Below, one piece after another: positions 29,856 to 38,469 of a DNA stretch of 64,000 nt. Made by a program: the position numbers and the translations under genes. Location: NCBI RefSeq assembly GCF_003012915.1, contig NZ_CP027770.1, forward strand, positions 1,922,001-1,986,000, read 5' to 3'. The stretch is from Staphylococcus felis (lineage in GTDB: Bacteria; Bacillota; Bacilli; Staphylococcales; Staphylococcaceae). Each line of letters begins with the position of its first letter. The first letter of the stretch is position 1. The notes beneath the pieces were generated by a model, which saw only the letters and a list, made by a program, of their open reading frames with translations, had not been told where the DNA came from and made no database searches.

Positions 29856-30236
29856 TTTTTGGTTCTATAGTAAATCGGACTGGTGTATAAATAATTTCAT
29901 TTATTTGATTGTTCCATAAAGCCTCGCTTTTCTAGGCGCCTCACCTCAACTCATTTTAAGATTGAACTTACCCAATCTTAAAATGGTTTTTCGGTTACGG
30001 CAAGATGCCTCAGAAATCTCGGCTTAGGGATCAATCAAATTTGTTATATTTATTCACACCCCTAAGTTATAAAGTATGTTTTACCAACTCAATTTTACTG
30101 ATTTATGTTGTATTAAAAGAGGCATTAATGTTCAAGACTTTATGATCACACAACGAAAAAGGCGTTAAGCAATCCATTATTGCATAACTTCTTAATTTAA
30201 TGCGACCAGTTCAATTTGACTGAGAGCCTCTTTTTT
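29853..30236. repeat. 8-bp target duplication flanking MITE copy B
   Basis: TCTTTTTT occurs at 29853-29860 and again at 30229-30236, directly abutting the element ends. It is low-complexity sequence, so chance is less excluded here than for the other copies, but position and length agree with them. Confidence 0.78.
29861..30228 (-). mobile_element. MITE-like element, copy B (368 bp)
   Basis: Full-length copy in inverse orientation to copies A and C. It begins GGTTCTATAGTAAATCGG and ends ...TTTGACTGAGAGCC on the plus strand. It contains the ATTTTAAGATTGG hairpin missing from copy A. In its own orientation the left arm of the first internal hairpin is AAGAAGTTA instead of AAGGCGTTA, breaking the perfect stem. 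It is non-coding and lies between the convergent AraC-type gene and gnd. Confidence 0.88.
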
Positions 30237-30373
30237 TGCTTGAATATGAAAAGTGATATGGGTGGATGTGTAAGAAAATATCTAGAGGATCACGTCCGAA
30301 AAACATTGAATCATTACATCTTAATGCGTATTAGATTATTCCTTATATCATACGTTATGTACATTCAGGCTAG

Positions 30374-30652
30374 GACATAAATATCTCGAAGTTTTCTTAT
30401 AATGAGATGATTCATTCAATGATACGAAAGTGTCTTTTTTAAAGTATTTTAACGTAAAATTACATGTATAACGTCGTATTGTTGGAGAGACGCCTGAGGT
30501 AATAGGATGAGCTGAGCGTCGAGACCAAGGCTCGACCCATCCCCCTAGGAAATGCGAGCCAAACAATACGAATGATTGATAAGAGAAAAGCGTAGAGGTG
30601 ATTCAATCATGAACCATCTCTACGCTATATTTTTTTGGGATTGATGTCCCAT
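30374..30652 (+). repeat. Composite intergenic repeat, copy 3
   Basis: Starts GCTAGGACATAAATATCTC and ends in TTTTTTTGGGATTGATGTCCCA. Between these lie GATACGAAAGTGTCTTTTTT, a GC-rich block closed by CGTATTGTT/AACAATACG arms (30475-30570), and a hairpin (30589-30626). Block order matches copy 1 at 10255. The outer ends resemble each other as inverted repeats (GCTAGGACATAAAT against GCTGGGACATCAAT in the family). Confidence 0.7.
30589..30626. terminator. Bidirectional terminator between the AraC-type gene and gnd
   Basis: AGCGTAGAGGTG pairs with CATCTCTACGCT over a 14-base loop. On the plus strand ATATTTTTTT follows; on the minus strand CTTTTCTC follows. It lies about 40 bases beyond the gnd stop and is probably its terminator. 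Confidence 0.75.
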
Positions 30653-30665
30653 ACACCTAGGAAAC

Positions 30666-32069
30666 TTACTCAGTCCATTGTGTGTGGAATGTGCCCTCTT
30701 TATCTTTACGTTCATATGTGTGTGCGCCAAAATAATCACGTTGTGCTTGGATAAGGTTGGCTGGTAAATCATGTGATCGATAACTATCATAGTAGTTGAT
30801 ACTTGCAGCAAAACCTGGGATAGCAATTCCATTTTGGACACCTTCAGATACAACTTCACGTAATGATGATTGATACTCTGTGACAATTGATTTAAAGTAA
30901 TCATCTAATAATAAATTTTGTAACGATGCATCTTTATCATAAGCATCTTTTATTTTTTGTAAAAATTGTGCACGAATGATACAACCTTCACGCCAAATCA
31001 TTGCTAGTTCTCCTAGTTGGAGGTTCCAATTGTTAACTGCACTCGCTGATTTCATCTGATCAAAACCTTGAGCGTATGAACAGATTTTGCTCATATATAA
31101 AGCGCGTCTAATCTTTTCTAAGAATGCATCTTTATCACCATTAAATTCGGATTGAGGTCCAATTAAAGATTTTGAAGCAATCATACGTTGCTCTTTTAAG
31201 GATGAAATAAAACGAGCGAATACGGATTCAGTAATGATTGTTAAAGGTGCCCCTAATTCAAGTGCATTGATTGAAGTCCACTTACCAGTTCCTTTTTGAC
31301 CAGCTTTGTCCATAATTTTTTCAACTAATGGTTCGCCTTCTTCATCGAGTTTTGTGAAAATGTCTCCCGTAATTTCAATTAAATAGCTTTCAAGTTCGCC
31401 AGCATTCCAATTTTTGAATGTTTTTGCAATTTCTTCATGAGACATTTTTAGCAGATTTTTCATCATGTTGTAGCTCTCTGCAATCAGTTGCATATCTGCA
31501 TATTCAATACCATTATGCACCATTTTAACATAGTGACCCGCACCATCTGGTCCAATATATGTTACGCAAGGTTTTCCATCTTTTGCCTTAGCGGAAATAG
31601 CTTCAAAAATATCGGCCACTTTTTCATATGCTTCTTTTTGACCGCCTGGCATCATCGAAGGGCCAGTTAATGCTCCAACTTCTCCCCCTGAAACACCAGT
31701 CCCTATAAAGTTAATACCACTTTGAGCTAAAGCTTTATTACGTCGAATAGTATCTTGGTAGTTTGTATTACCACCATCGATTAAAATGTCATCATCATCT
31801 AATAATGGTAATAAAGCATCTATCGTTTTATCAGTTGCTTCACCAGCTTTTACCATTAATAAAATTTTACGAGGTTTTTCTAAAGAATTTACGAATTCTT
31901 CTACTGAATATGTGGGTACTATATTTTTACCTTCAGATTCTTTTACCATCGTGTCTGTTTTTTCTGATGATCGATTATATACAGAAACACTATATCCACG
32001 TGATTCGATATTCCATGCTAAGTTTTTGCCCATTACAGCTAAACCTACTACACCGATTTGTTGTGTCAT
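30666..32069 (-). CDS. gnd: 6-phosphogluconate dehydrogenase (decarboxylating)
   Basis: Converts 6-phosphogluconate to ribulose 5-phosphate and CO2 with NADPH production. The 467-residue protein has the Rossmann segment [20 protein letters not shown] at residues 6-25, [11 protein letters not shown] near residue 97, and [20 protein letters not shown] near residues 122-141, followed by the [14 protein letters not shown] catalytic region. It is full length and pairs functionally with zwf nearby. Confidence 0.96.
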   Translation of the reverse strand: MTQQIGVVGLAVMGKNLAWNIESRGYSVSVYNRSSEKTDTMVKESEGKNIVPTYSVEEFVNSLEKPRKILLMVKAGEATDKTIDALLPLLDDDDILIDGGNTNYQDTIRRNKALAQSGINFIGTGVSGGEVGALTGPSMMPGGQKEAYEKVADIFEAISAKAKDGKPCVTYIGPDGAGHYVKMVHNGIEYADMQLIAESYNMMKNLLKMSHEEIAKTFKNWNAGELESYLIEITGDIFTKLDEEGEPLVEKIMDKAGQKGTGKWTSINALELGAPLTIITESVFARFISSLKEQRMIASKSLIGPQSEFNGDKDAFLEKIRRALYMSKICSYAQGFDQMKSASAVNNWNLQLGELAMIWREGCIIRAQFLQKIKDAYDKDASLQNLLLDDYFKSIVTEYQSSLREVVSEGVQNGIAIPGFAASINYYDSYRSHDLPANLIQAQRDYFGAHTYERKDKEGTFHTQWTE

Positions 32070-32181
32070 TTTACTTACCTCTCTTATTATAAATTACGGC
32101 TATATTGTATCACATTACATGCATTAATATACATAGATAAGTTTGCGTGATAAGCCATTACATAAAAAAACGATATTGAAA

Positions 32182-33294
32182 TTAAACGGTTTGAATAATT
32201 GAAAGCACAAATTGTGCAAGTTTTGTTAAAGATTGTTTAGAAATACGCTCTTCTGTTGTATGAATATGTTCATAGCCAACGCCTAATATAACAGTTGGAA
32301 TATTAAATTGATTAATAATATTTCCATCAGATCCACCACCAGCAATACCTAAATTGGAGGAAAGACCGATTTTTTTGGCTGCCGCAACAGCATTTTGAAT
32401 TACGGATTCACTTTGATCAACGATAAATCCGGGATAAGATAAAGAGGTTTCAACTTTGGCACTACACCCATAGGATTGAGCTGTTTGTTCAAAGGTCTCT
32501 TTCATATGTTTAGTTTGTTGATAAATTTTTTCTTTTGAATGTGAACGTGCCTCAGCCCATATTGTAACTAAATCTGAAATCACATTTGTGGGTCCACCAC
32601 CTTCAAAACGTCCAATATTAGCAGTCGTTTCATGATCAATTTGTCCTAGTTTCATATTATGAATAGCACTTGAAGCAATTTTGATAGCGCTCATACCGTG
32701 ATGAGGTGTACTTGCATGTGCTTTTTTACCATAAATTTGTGCATTGATTTTCATTTGGTAAGGTGCACCAATAGTAATATCACCTACTGGAACTGATGAA
32801 TCGATGGCATAACCGTAATCTGCATCTAAATCATCAGCTCTTAAGGCTTTAGCACCGACTAGGCCCGATTCTTCACCAACAGTAATGACAAACTGTATTT
32901 GTCCATGTGGGATATTATGCTCTTGTATGACTTCAATGACTTCAAAAATGACTGCTAATCCAGCTTTGTCATCAGCTCCCAAAATCGTTGAGCCATCAGA
33001 ATATATATAACCGTCTTCTTTGATAATAGGTTTAATATTGTTTCCAGGCGTGACTGTGTCCATATGGCTTGTAAAGTAAATTTTGTCGTGATGTGCTTCT
33101 GTACTTGGCAAAGTACAAATGAGATTATTTGCACCGAAGCCGGTTTCATTTTTGGCATTGTCTTCAACAACATTAACACCTAGTTCTTGAAACTTTTGTT
33201 TTAATATAGGTTGTATTATTTGTTCATGACCAGTTTCTGAGTTGATTTGTACTAAATCGATAAAAGTTTGTATCAATCTACTTTCGTTAATCAC
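32182..33294 (-). CDS. M20-family peptidase, PepT-like
   Basis: Zinc metallopeptidase of the M20 family, 370 residues, related to tripeptide aminopeptidase PepT and B. subtilis YqjE. Metal-binding motifs are TSHMDTV near residue 76, GSTILGADDKAG near 98-109, and VGEESGLVGAKA near 136. A dimerisation (lid) insert follows, then GGGSDGN near residue 318. Substrate specificity cannot be set from sequence. It is a single gene, divergent from the miniprotein gene at 33472. Confidence 0.88.
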   Translation of the reverse strand: MINESRLIQTFIDLVQINSETGHEQIIQPILKQKFQELGVNVVEDNAKNETGFGANNLICTLPSTEAHHDKIYFTSHMDTVTPGNNIKPIIKEDGYIYSDGSTILGADDKAGLAVIFEVIEVIQEHNIPHGQIQFVITVGEESGLVGAKALRADDLDADYGYAIDSSVPVGDITIGAPYQMKINAQIYGKKAHASTPHHGMSAIKIASSAIHNMKLGQIDHETTANIGRFEGGGPTNVISDLVTIWAEARSHSKEKIYQQTKHMKETFEQTAQSYGCSAKVETSLSYPGFIVDQSESVIQNAVAAAKKIGLSSNLGIAGGGSDGNIINQFNIPTVILGVGYEHIHTTEERISKQSLTKLAQFVLSIIQTV

Positions 33295-33390
33295 GTTGAC
33301 ACCTCTTCTCGTATATTAATATCATTTTATCTGAAAATTTTCATCATGCAAAACAATGTGTTTCTATATGGATAAAGAGAAAGTGGCCAT

Positions 33391-33420
33391 TTGAGAAACC
33401 TTCAATCTTAATGTTATAAT
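33391..33420 (+). promoter_or_regulatory. Sigma-A-type promoter for the miniprotein gene
   Basis: TTGAGA at 33391-33396 and TATAAT at 33415-33420 with an 18-base spacer, about 52 bases before the start codon of the small membrane protein. Confidence 0.65.
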
Positions 33421-33471
33421 GTTGTTAAATATAGCCTTTAGGATTTTGATTAACTATGGAGGATAATTAAA

Positions 33472-33573
33472 TTGCAAAATAAAAATTTAAGAAAAACATT
33501 ACTCATTATTATGTTAGTTGCTATCATTATTTCACTTATTTTAACCGGGGTTGCGCCATTAATGACCACATAA
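33472..33573 (+). CDS. 33-residue membrane miniprotein, Prli42-like
   Basis: A short frame MQNKNLRKTLLIIMLVAIII...LTGVAPLMTT, started by TTG at 33472 with GGAGG 8 bases upstream. A basic N-terminus leads into one hydrophobic helix (about residues 9-27), so it should be a single-pass membrane protein with its N-terminus inside. Size, charge pattern and the LTG near the end resemble the Prli42 family, which anchors the stressosome in Listeria. It has its own promoter and a very strong terminator, so it is a real gene. The family assignment is from memory of the pattern and is moderate. Confidence 0.75.
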   Translation: MQNKNLRKTLLIIMLVAIIISLILTGVAPLMTT

Positions 33574-33576
33574 TGA

Positions 33577-33625
33577 AAAGCCTACAAAAGTTTCACGTAT
33601 CAATGCAAACTTTTGTAGGCTTTTT
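33577..33625 (+). terminator. Strong terminator of the miniprotein gene
   Basis: AAAAGCCTACAAAAGTTT pairs perfectly with AAACTTTTGTAGGCTTTT over a 13-base loop and is followed by TTTTT. It also flanks the 3' end of the convergent FUSC-type gene and could act on both strands. Confidence 0.9.
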
Positions 33626-33688
33626 ATAATGATTTAAATGGTATCAAACTTTAAATGATTAAGGCTATGAATCATTGAAGTAAATAAC

Positions 33689-34666
33689 TTATACTTCATG
33701 ATGCATTTTAAGAGAACCAAATTGGGATTTAATTGATAGGTACTCTTCAGTATCGTATAAAATTTGAATCATACTAGACCGTGTATATAAAGCATCATGT
33801 GTTTCTGGCAGTGGTTGTTTATCTATTAATAGACGAATGTGATAAAGTTTATGCAATCGCAAAGCAGTATAATTATTTTCATTGACATTTTCAGCCATTT
33901 CTCTAAATAATTCAGCAACATGGACACTTAATTCATCATTTGCATGAATATGCTCAATGTGATACTGTATACGCTTTAAAATTTCGATTTGATCTTCACG
34001 CATATCAAAATAATGATAGTAGCTATTTTCATTTCTTACAAAATGGTTTTTAACATCTCTAAATGCTACTGATTTTGCCTCTTGAATCATTTTCATGAGT
34101 GGCTGAAATGAGACATTTGGATGATTATTATGAGAAGCACAAGCATTACTAAATGTGTAAAAAATCTTTTGGATTTGGGTTTCAATTTCTTTTTGATATT
34201 TTTCTAATTCTTTATCAAAACTCGGCATTATTGAATTCATGAAAAAAGCGATTGAAAGCCCCACTATGAGTAATAACACCTCGTTATACATTAGGTGTAA
34301 ATCAATTGATGGTGCGTTAAATAAATGTAGTAGTATGACAATGCTAGTCACTACACCTTCTTGCATATTAATCATAACAGTCAATGGAATGAAAAATAGT
34401 ACAATTAAGCCGAGGACAATCGCATGTTGACCGAGAATTGAAAACACTAATGCACCAAATCCAATTGCAATAATACAAGAAACAAACCTCGAGATAATCG
34501 CATTGACTGAATTCATTTTAGTGTCTTTGATACATAAAACAATTAAAATGGCACTAGATGCATAGTTATCTAGCCCAAGAAACTTTGCTATAATAACGCC
34601 TAGTGCCATACCTACTGCTGTTTTAATTGTTCTAAATCCTATACGATATGGATTTAAACGAAACAT
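33689..34666 (-). CDS. FUSC/aromatic acid exporter family membrane protein
   Basis: A 325-residue protein of the DUF939/FUSC-like type (YqjA in B. subtilis). The N-terminal half (about residues 10-150) has several membrane helices, beginning FRTIKTAVGMALGVIIAKFLG and including ILIVLCIKDTKMNSV. The C-terminal half is cytoplasmic and helical, with an EDQIEILKRIQYHIEHI segment. The family is thought to export aromatic or acidic small molecules, but no substrate is known here. It is downstream of brxB, 12 bases away. Confidence 0.83.
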   Translation of the reverse strand: MFRLNPYRIGFRTIKTAVGMALGVIIAKFLGLDNYASSAILIVLCIKDTKMNSVNAIISRFVSCIIAIGFGALVFSILGQHAIVLGLIVLFFIPLTVMINMQEGVVTSIVILLHLFNAPSIDLHLMYNEVLLLIVGLSIAFFMNSIMPSFDKELEKYQKEIETQIQKIFYTFSNACASHNNHPNVSFQPLMKMIQEAKSVAFRDVKNHFVRNENSYYHYFDMREDQIEILKRIQYHIEHIHANDELSVHVAELFREMAENVNENNYTALRLHKLYHIRLLIDKQPLPETHDALYTRSSMIQILYDTEEYLSIKSQFGSLKMHHEV

Positions 34667-34678
34667 ACGGTAACGCCT

Positions 34679-35116
34679 CTATTTCTCTTCACAATATTTG
34701 TCAAATAAGCTTTGAAGTTGAGAGATTACATCCATCGTATCATGACCTTCTATTTGATGGCGTTCAATCATTTGAGTGATTTTTCCATCTTTCATTAGCG
34801 CAAATGATGGGCTTGATGGTGCGTACCCTTCAAAATAATCACGTGCACGCTGAGTCGCTTCTTTATCTTGACCAGCAAAGACTGTTACGAGACGGTCTGG
34901 TAATACATCATAATGCAATGCATGACTTGCAGCTGGACGCGCAATACCACCCGCACAACCACAAACAGAGTTAATCATGACAAGCGTTGTGCCATCTTGT
35001 TTGAATACTTTGTCTACATCTTCTTCAGTTGTTAACTGTTCATAACCTGCGCTTTCAATTTCATTACGCGCTTGTTTAACAACGTCATTCATATATAAGT
35101 CAAAATTCAAATCCAT
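34679..35116 (-). CDS. brxB: Bacilliredoxin BrxB (DUF1094/YphP family)
   Basis: Thioredoxin-fold protein that removes bacillithiol from S-bacillithiolated proteins. From the ATG at 35116 (TTTGGAGG upstream) it is 145 residues. The active-site motif is the CGC of [13 protein letters not shown] near residues 52-54, followed by the conserved [14 protein letters not shown]. It partners with YpdA, encoded at 8.9 kb. It sits between the branched-chain dehydrogenase genes and the FUSC-type gene. Confidence 0.94.
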   Translation of the reverse strand: MDLNFDLYMNDVVKQARNEIESAGYEQLTTEEDVDKVFKQDGTTLVMINSVCGCAGGIARPAASHALHYDVLPDRLVTVFAGQDKEATQRARDYFEGYAPSSPSFALMKDGKITQMIERHQIEGHDTMDVISQLQSLFDKYCEEK

Positions 35117-35212
35117 TGACCATACCTCCAAAGTTTAATTTGATTTTATTTTACTAAACGATTTTCTACAATTCAATATTAAGCGTTTAAAACAAAGTAT
35201 ATCAAGCTGTGA

Positions 35213-36466
35213 TTAATAAATTGATGTATGTTCAAGTTTATAATTTTCAATACGTTGTTTAACTTCTTGTAAGAATTGACCGGCTGCTAATCCATCTAAT
35301 ATGCGATGATCAATTGATAAGCATAAATTAACCATATTTCGAATGGCAATCATGTCATCTATAACTACAGGACGTTTTACAATAGATTCAACTTGTAAAA
35401 TGGCTGCTTGTGGGTAGTTGATAATCCCCATTGAACTAACTGATCCAAAAGAACCCGTGTTATTGACAGTAAATGTGCCACCTTGCATATCGTTTTGTGT
35501 TAATGCATTGCGACGTGCTTTTTCAGCAAGGTTGTGTATTTCTTTAGCAATACCTTTAATCGATTTTTCGTCTGCGTTTCGAATTACAGGAACAAATAAT
35601 TTTTGTTCTACAGCCACTGCAATAGAAATATTGATATCAGAATGAATGACGATTTCATTGTCAGTCCATGAGCTATTCAGTAATGGATGATTTTTTAATG
35701 ATTCAGCGACAGCTTTCACAAAAAAAGCAAAATATGTCAGGTTATAGTTTTCTTGTTGCTTAAATGAATGTTTAAAATGATTGCGAGTTTTGCTCATTTC
35801 CGTTGCGTCCACTTCAACAGCCATCCAGGCATGGGGAATCTCATGCACACTTTGTTTCATTTTTTGGGCAATTTGTCGTCTTAAACCATTGATAGGTAGT
35901 GATTTTTGACTGACATCGTTAGTTGATACTTTATCATGTTGAAGTGTTTGATCTGAAGTAGTGGTTGAGCTATGAATTATTTTTAAAATATCTTTTTTTG
36001 TTACACGTCCTTCAAATCCTGTTCCTTCTACTTGTGATAAATCAATTTGATGTTCAGATGCTAACTTAAATACAACTGGAGAAAAACGACCATTGTTTTT
36101 AGTTTTATGTGTATCAGTAGCTATAGAAGTGTAAGATTTGTTATCTAATGAATCAGTTTTTGAAACGACTCCTGTTGGATTGTTCTTCTCAATTTTGTCT
36201 GAAGTTTCGTCCTCATTATTTATAGTTTCAGTTTGATCATTGACGAGTTCACAAATTGTTTCACCAACTTGAACAGTTTCGCCTGATTGTGCAGTGATTT
36301 TTTTGATTTGACCCGCATATGAAGAAGGAACTTCAGCAGTGACTTTATCAGTAATAACTTCACATAAAGGCTGGTACTCTTCAACATAATCTCCTTCTTT
36401 AACTAACCATTGATCGATCGTACCTTCATGAACACTTTCCCCTAGCTTTGGCATTTTTATTTCCAT
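35213..36466 (-). CDS. bfmBB: Branched-chain 2-oxoacid dehydrogenase E2 (dihydrolipoyl acyltransferase)
   Basis: Core acyltransferase of the branched-chain 2-oxoacid dehydrogenase complex, which makes branched acyl-CoA primers for fatty acids. The 417-residue protein has an N-terminal lipoyl domain (about 1-77; lysine in EVITDKVTAEVP). A low-complexity linker follows, then an E3/E1-binding domain (about 118-152) and the catalytic domain with active-site HRILDGLAAG near residue 386. It is last in lpdA-bfmBAA-bfmBAB-bfmBB. Confidence 0.93.
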   Translation of the reverse strand: MEIKMPKLGESVHEGTIDQWLVKEGDYVEEYQPLCEVITDKVTAEVPSSYAGQIKKITAQSGETVQVGETICELVNDQTETINNEDETSDKIEKNNPTGVVSKTDSLDNKSYTSIATDTHKTKNNGRFSPVVFKLASEHQIDLSQVEGTGFEGRVTKKDILKIIHSSTTTSDQTLQHDKVSTNDVSQKSLPINGLRRQIAQKMKQSVHEIPHAWMAVEVDATEMSKTRNHFKHSFKQQENYNLTYFAFFVKAVAESLKNHPLLNSSWTDNEIVIHSDINISIAVAVEQKLFVPVIRNADEKSIKGIAKEIHNLAEKARRNALTQNDMQGGTFTVNNTGSFGSVSSMGIINYPQAAILQVESIVKRPVVIDDMIAIRNMVNLCLSIDHRILDGLAAGQFLQEVKQRIENYKLEHTSIY

Positions 36467-36478
36467 AGTAGTTCCTCC

Positions 36479-37462
36479 TTAAAAATGAGCAAGTTCTTGC
36501 ATTTTGATTTTGATTTTTTCAGGATTTATCATGAATTCTTCTTCTAATGGAGGAGAAAAAGGCATTGCAGGTACGTCAGGACCAGCTAATCTCATAATTG
36601 GCGCATCTAAATCAAATAAGCAATTTTCTGCAATAATAGCCGATACTTCAGACATCACACTACCTTCTAAATTATCTTCTGTGACGAGTAGACATTTACC
36701 TGTTTTTTTGGCTCTTTCAATAATTGTTTTTTTATCTAATGGGTAAACTGTGCGTAAATCAACAACTTCAACGCTAATCCCCTCTTCTTCTAACACATCG
36801 GCTGCTTGTAAACAATAATTAACTGCGAGTCCATATGCAAACACAGTAATATCATCGCCTTCTTTTTTGACGTCAGCTTGGCCTAAAGGCACAGTATAGT
36901 AATTATCAGGCACATCTTCTTTTAGTAATCGATATGCTTTTTTGTGTTCAAAATATAGAACTGGATCATTTGATTCAATTGCTGAGAGTAGTAGCCCTTT
37001 TGCATCATATGGAGTTGAAGGTATGACAATAGTTAATCCAGGCGTTGATGCAAAGACACTTTCGATGCTTTGTGAATGATATAGGGCACCGTGAATTCCT
37101 CCACCAAATGGTGCACGTATCGTTAATGGAACTTGCCAGTCATTATTTGAACGGTATCTCATCTTGGCAGCTTCGCTCATTATTTGATTTGTAGCAGGTA
37201 AAATATACTCGGCAAACTGTATCTCAGCAATGGGTCTTTTCCCCATCATTGCTGCACCTATTGCAGAACCAATGATATTTGATTCTGCTAAAGGCGTATC
37301 AAGCACACGATAAAATCCGTATTTTTGTTGAAGCATTGAAGTTACACCAAAAACCCCACCTTTTTTTCCGACATCTTCCCCTAAAATAAATGTATTTGGA
37401 TTGTGTTCAAGAGCTAGGTCTAATGCACTATGTATTGCTTCTAAATATGATTTATTACTCAT
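36479..37462 (-). CDS. bfmBAB: Branched-chain 2-oxoacid dehydrogenase E1 beta subunit
   Basis: Transketolase-like beta subunit, 327 residues. It contains ILGEDVGKKGGVFGVT near residues 26-41, TPLAESNIIGSAIGAAMMG near residue 56, and RAPFGGGIHGALYHSQSIE near residues 116-134, all typical of E1 beta. It starts exactly at the last base of bfmBAA and ends 12 bases before bfmBB, so it is in the same operon. Confidence 0.94.
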   Translation of the reverse strand: MSNKSYLEAIHSALDLALEHNPNTFILGEDVGKKGGVFGVTSMLQQKYGFYRVLDTPLAESNIIGSAIGAAMMGKRPIAEIQFAEYILPATNQIMSEAAKMRYRSNNDWQVPLTIRAPFGGGIHGALYHSQSIESVFASTPGLTIVIPSTPYDAKGLLLSAIESNDPVLYFEHKKAYRLLKEDVPDNYYTVPLGQADVKKEGDDITVFAYGLAVNYCLQAADVLEEEGISVEVVDLRTVYPLDKKTIIERAKKTGKCLLVTEDNLEGSVMSEVSAIIAENCLFDLDAPIMRLAGPDVPAMPFSPPLEEEFMINPEKIKIKMQELAHF

Positions 37463-38454
37463 TAAAAGGGTCCTCCCTGTTCGTAAACGTGATTATACGT
37501 TTCTGACGTTTCAGGATATGCAGCTGCTTCTGCTGATTTTGTAGCCTTATTGACAATATCCTTATTTTCATTTTCAATTTGATCGAACCAGCTTTGATCA
37601 GCTATCTGATGATTGATTAAATAGTTTTTGAACTGAACATTACAATCATTTTTAAGATCAACTTGTTTTTCCTCTGAAGAACGATATCTATCATCATCAT
37701 CTGAAGAGTGCGCGGTAAGTCTAGTACACATAGCTTCGATAAGTGAAGCGCCGTCTCCATTGATTGCACGTTCACGTGCTTTGGAAATAGCAGCGTATAC
37801 TGCTATTGGATCGTTTCCATCAATTGTTTCTCCATGCATACCATATCCTTTTGCACGGTCTGATAATTTTTCAGCACCATATTGTAAAGAGTTAGGAACA
37901 GAAATGGCATACTTATTATTTTCAATTAAACATATAAAAGGTAGTTTGTGAACACCTGCGAAATTTAAACCTTCGTGAAAATCTCCTTGGTTAGAACTGC
38001 CTTCACCTAATGTCGTCAGCGCCACTTGTTGTTTGTCATCCATTTTAAAAGTTAATGCAGCACCTACAGCGTGTAAAATTTGAGTTGCAACAGTTGATCC
38101 TTGTGACATGATACCTACTTCTTTTTTACTAAAATGAGAAGGCATTTGTTTGCCCCCTGAACTGATATCATCTTTTTTTCCGAACGCTGATAACATTGTT
38201 TCTAATGGTGTCATTCCTAAATAAGTGACTAAGGCCAAATCACGATAATAAGGTGAAGTAATATCACCTTGCTTTAAAGCATATGCGGCGCCAATTTGTG
38301 TGGCTTCTTGTCCTTGACAACTAATAACAAATGGTATTTTACCTGCTCTATTTAGTAGCCACATTCGTTCATCTAACTTACGACCAAGGTCCATAGCTTG
38401 ATACATTGCTTTTAAATCATCTGGATTAAGGTCTGTTGCTTTATAATCTTGCAT
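37462..38454 (-). CDS. bfmBAA: Branched-chain 2-oxoacid dehydrogenase E1 alpha subunit
   Basis: Thiamine-diphosphate-binding alpha subunit, 330 residues. The ThDP motif runs from GEGSSNQGDFHEGLNFAG near residue 149 to ENNKYAISVP near residue 177. The phosphorylation-loop-like region TRLTAHSSDDDDRYRS follows near residue 243. It lies 15 bases downstream of lpdA and overlaps bfmBAB by one base. Confidence 0.94.
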   Translation of the reverse strand: MQDYKATDLNPDDLKAMYQAMDLGRKLDERMWLLNRAGKIPFVISCQGQEATQIGAAYALKQGDITSPYYRDLALVTYLGMTPLETMLSAFGKKDDISSGGKQMPSHFSKKEVGIMSQGSTVATQILHAVGAALTFKMDDKQQVALTTLGEGSSNQGDFHEGLNFAGVHKLPFICLIENNKYAISVPNSLQYGAEKLSDRAKGYGMHGETIDGNDPIAVYAAISKARERAINGDGASLIEAMCTRLTAHSSDDDDRYRSSEEKQVDLKNDCNVQFKNYLINHQIADQSWFDQIENENKDIVNKATKSAEAAAYPETSETYNHVYEQGGPF

Positions 38455-38469
38455 CGTTTGATACTCCTT

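Noticed and set aside
30348..30566. 72-codon frame on the minus strand downstream of gnd
   Set aside because: It is generated by the composite repeat and its GC-rich island; no ribosome binding site is visible and no similar protein is known to me.
30620..30904. 94-codon frame overlapping the 3' end of gnd
   Set aside because: Same-strand shadow in another register of gnd and its terminator.
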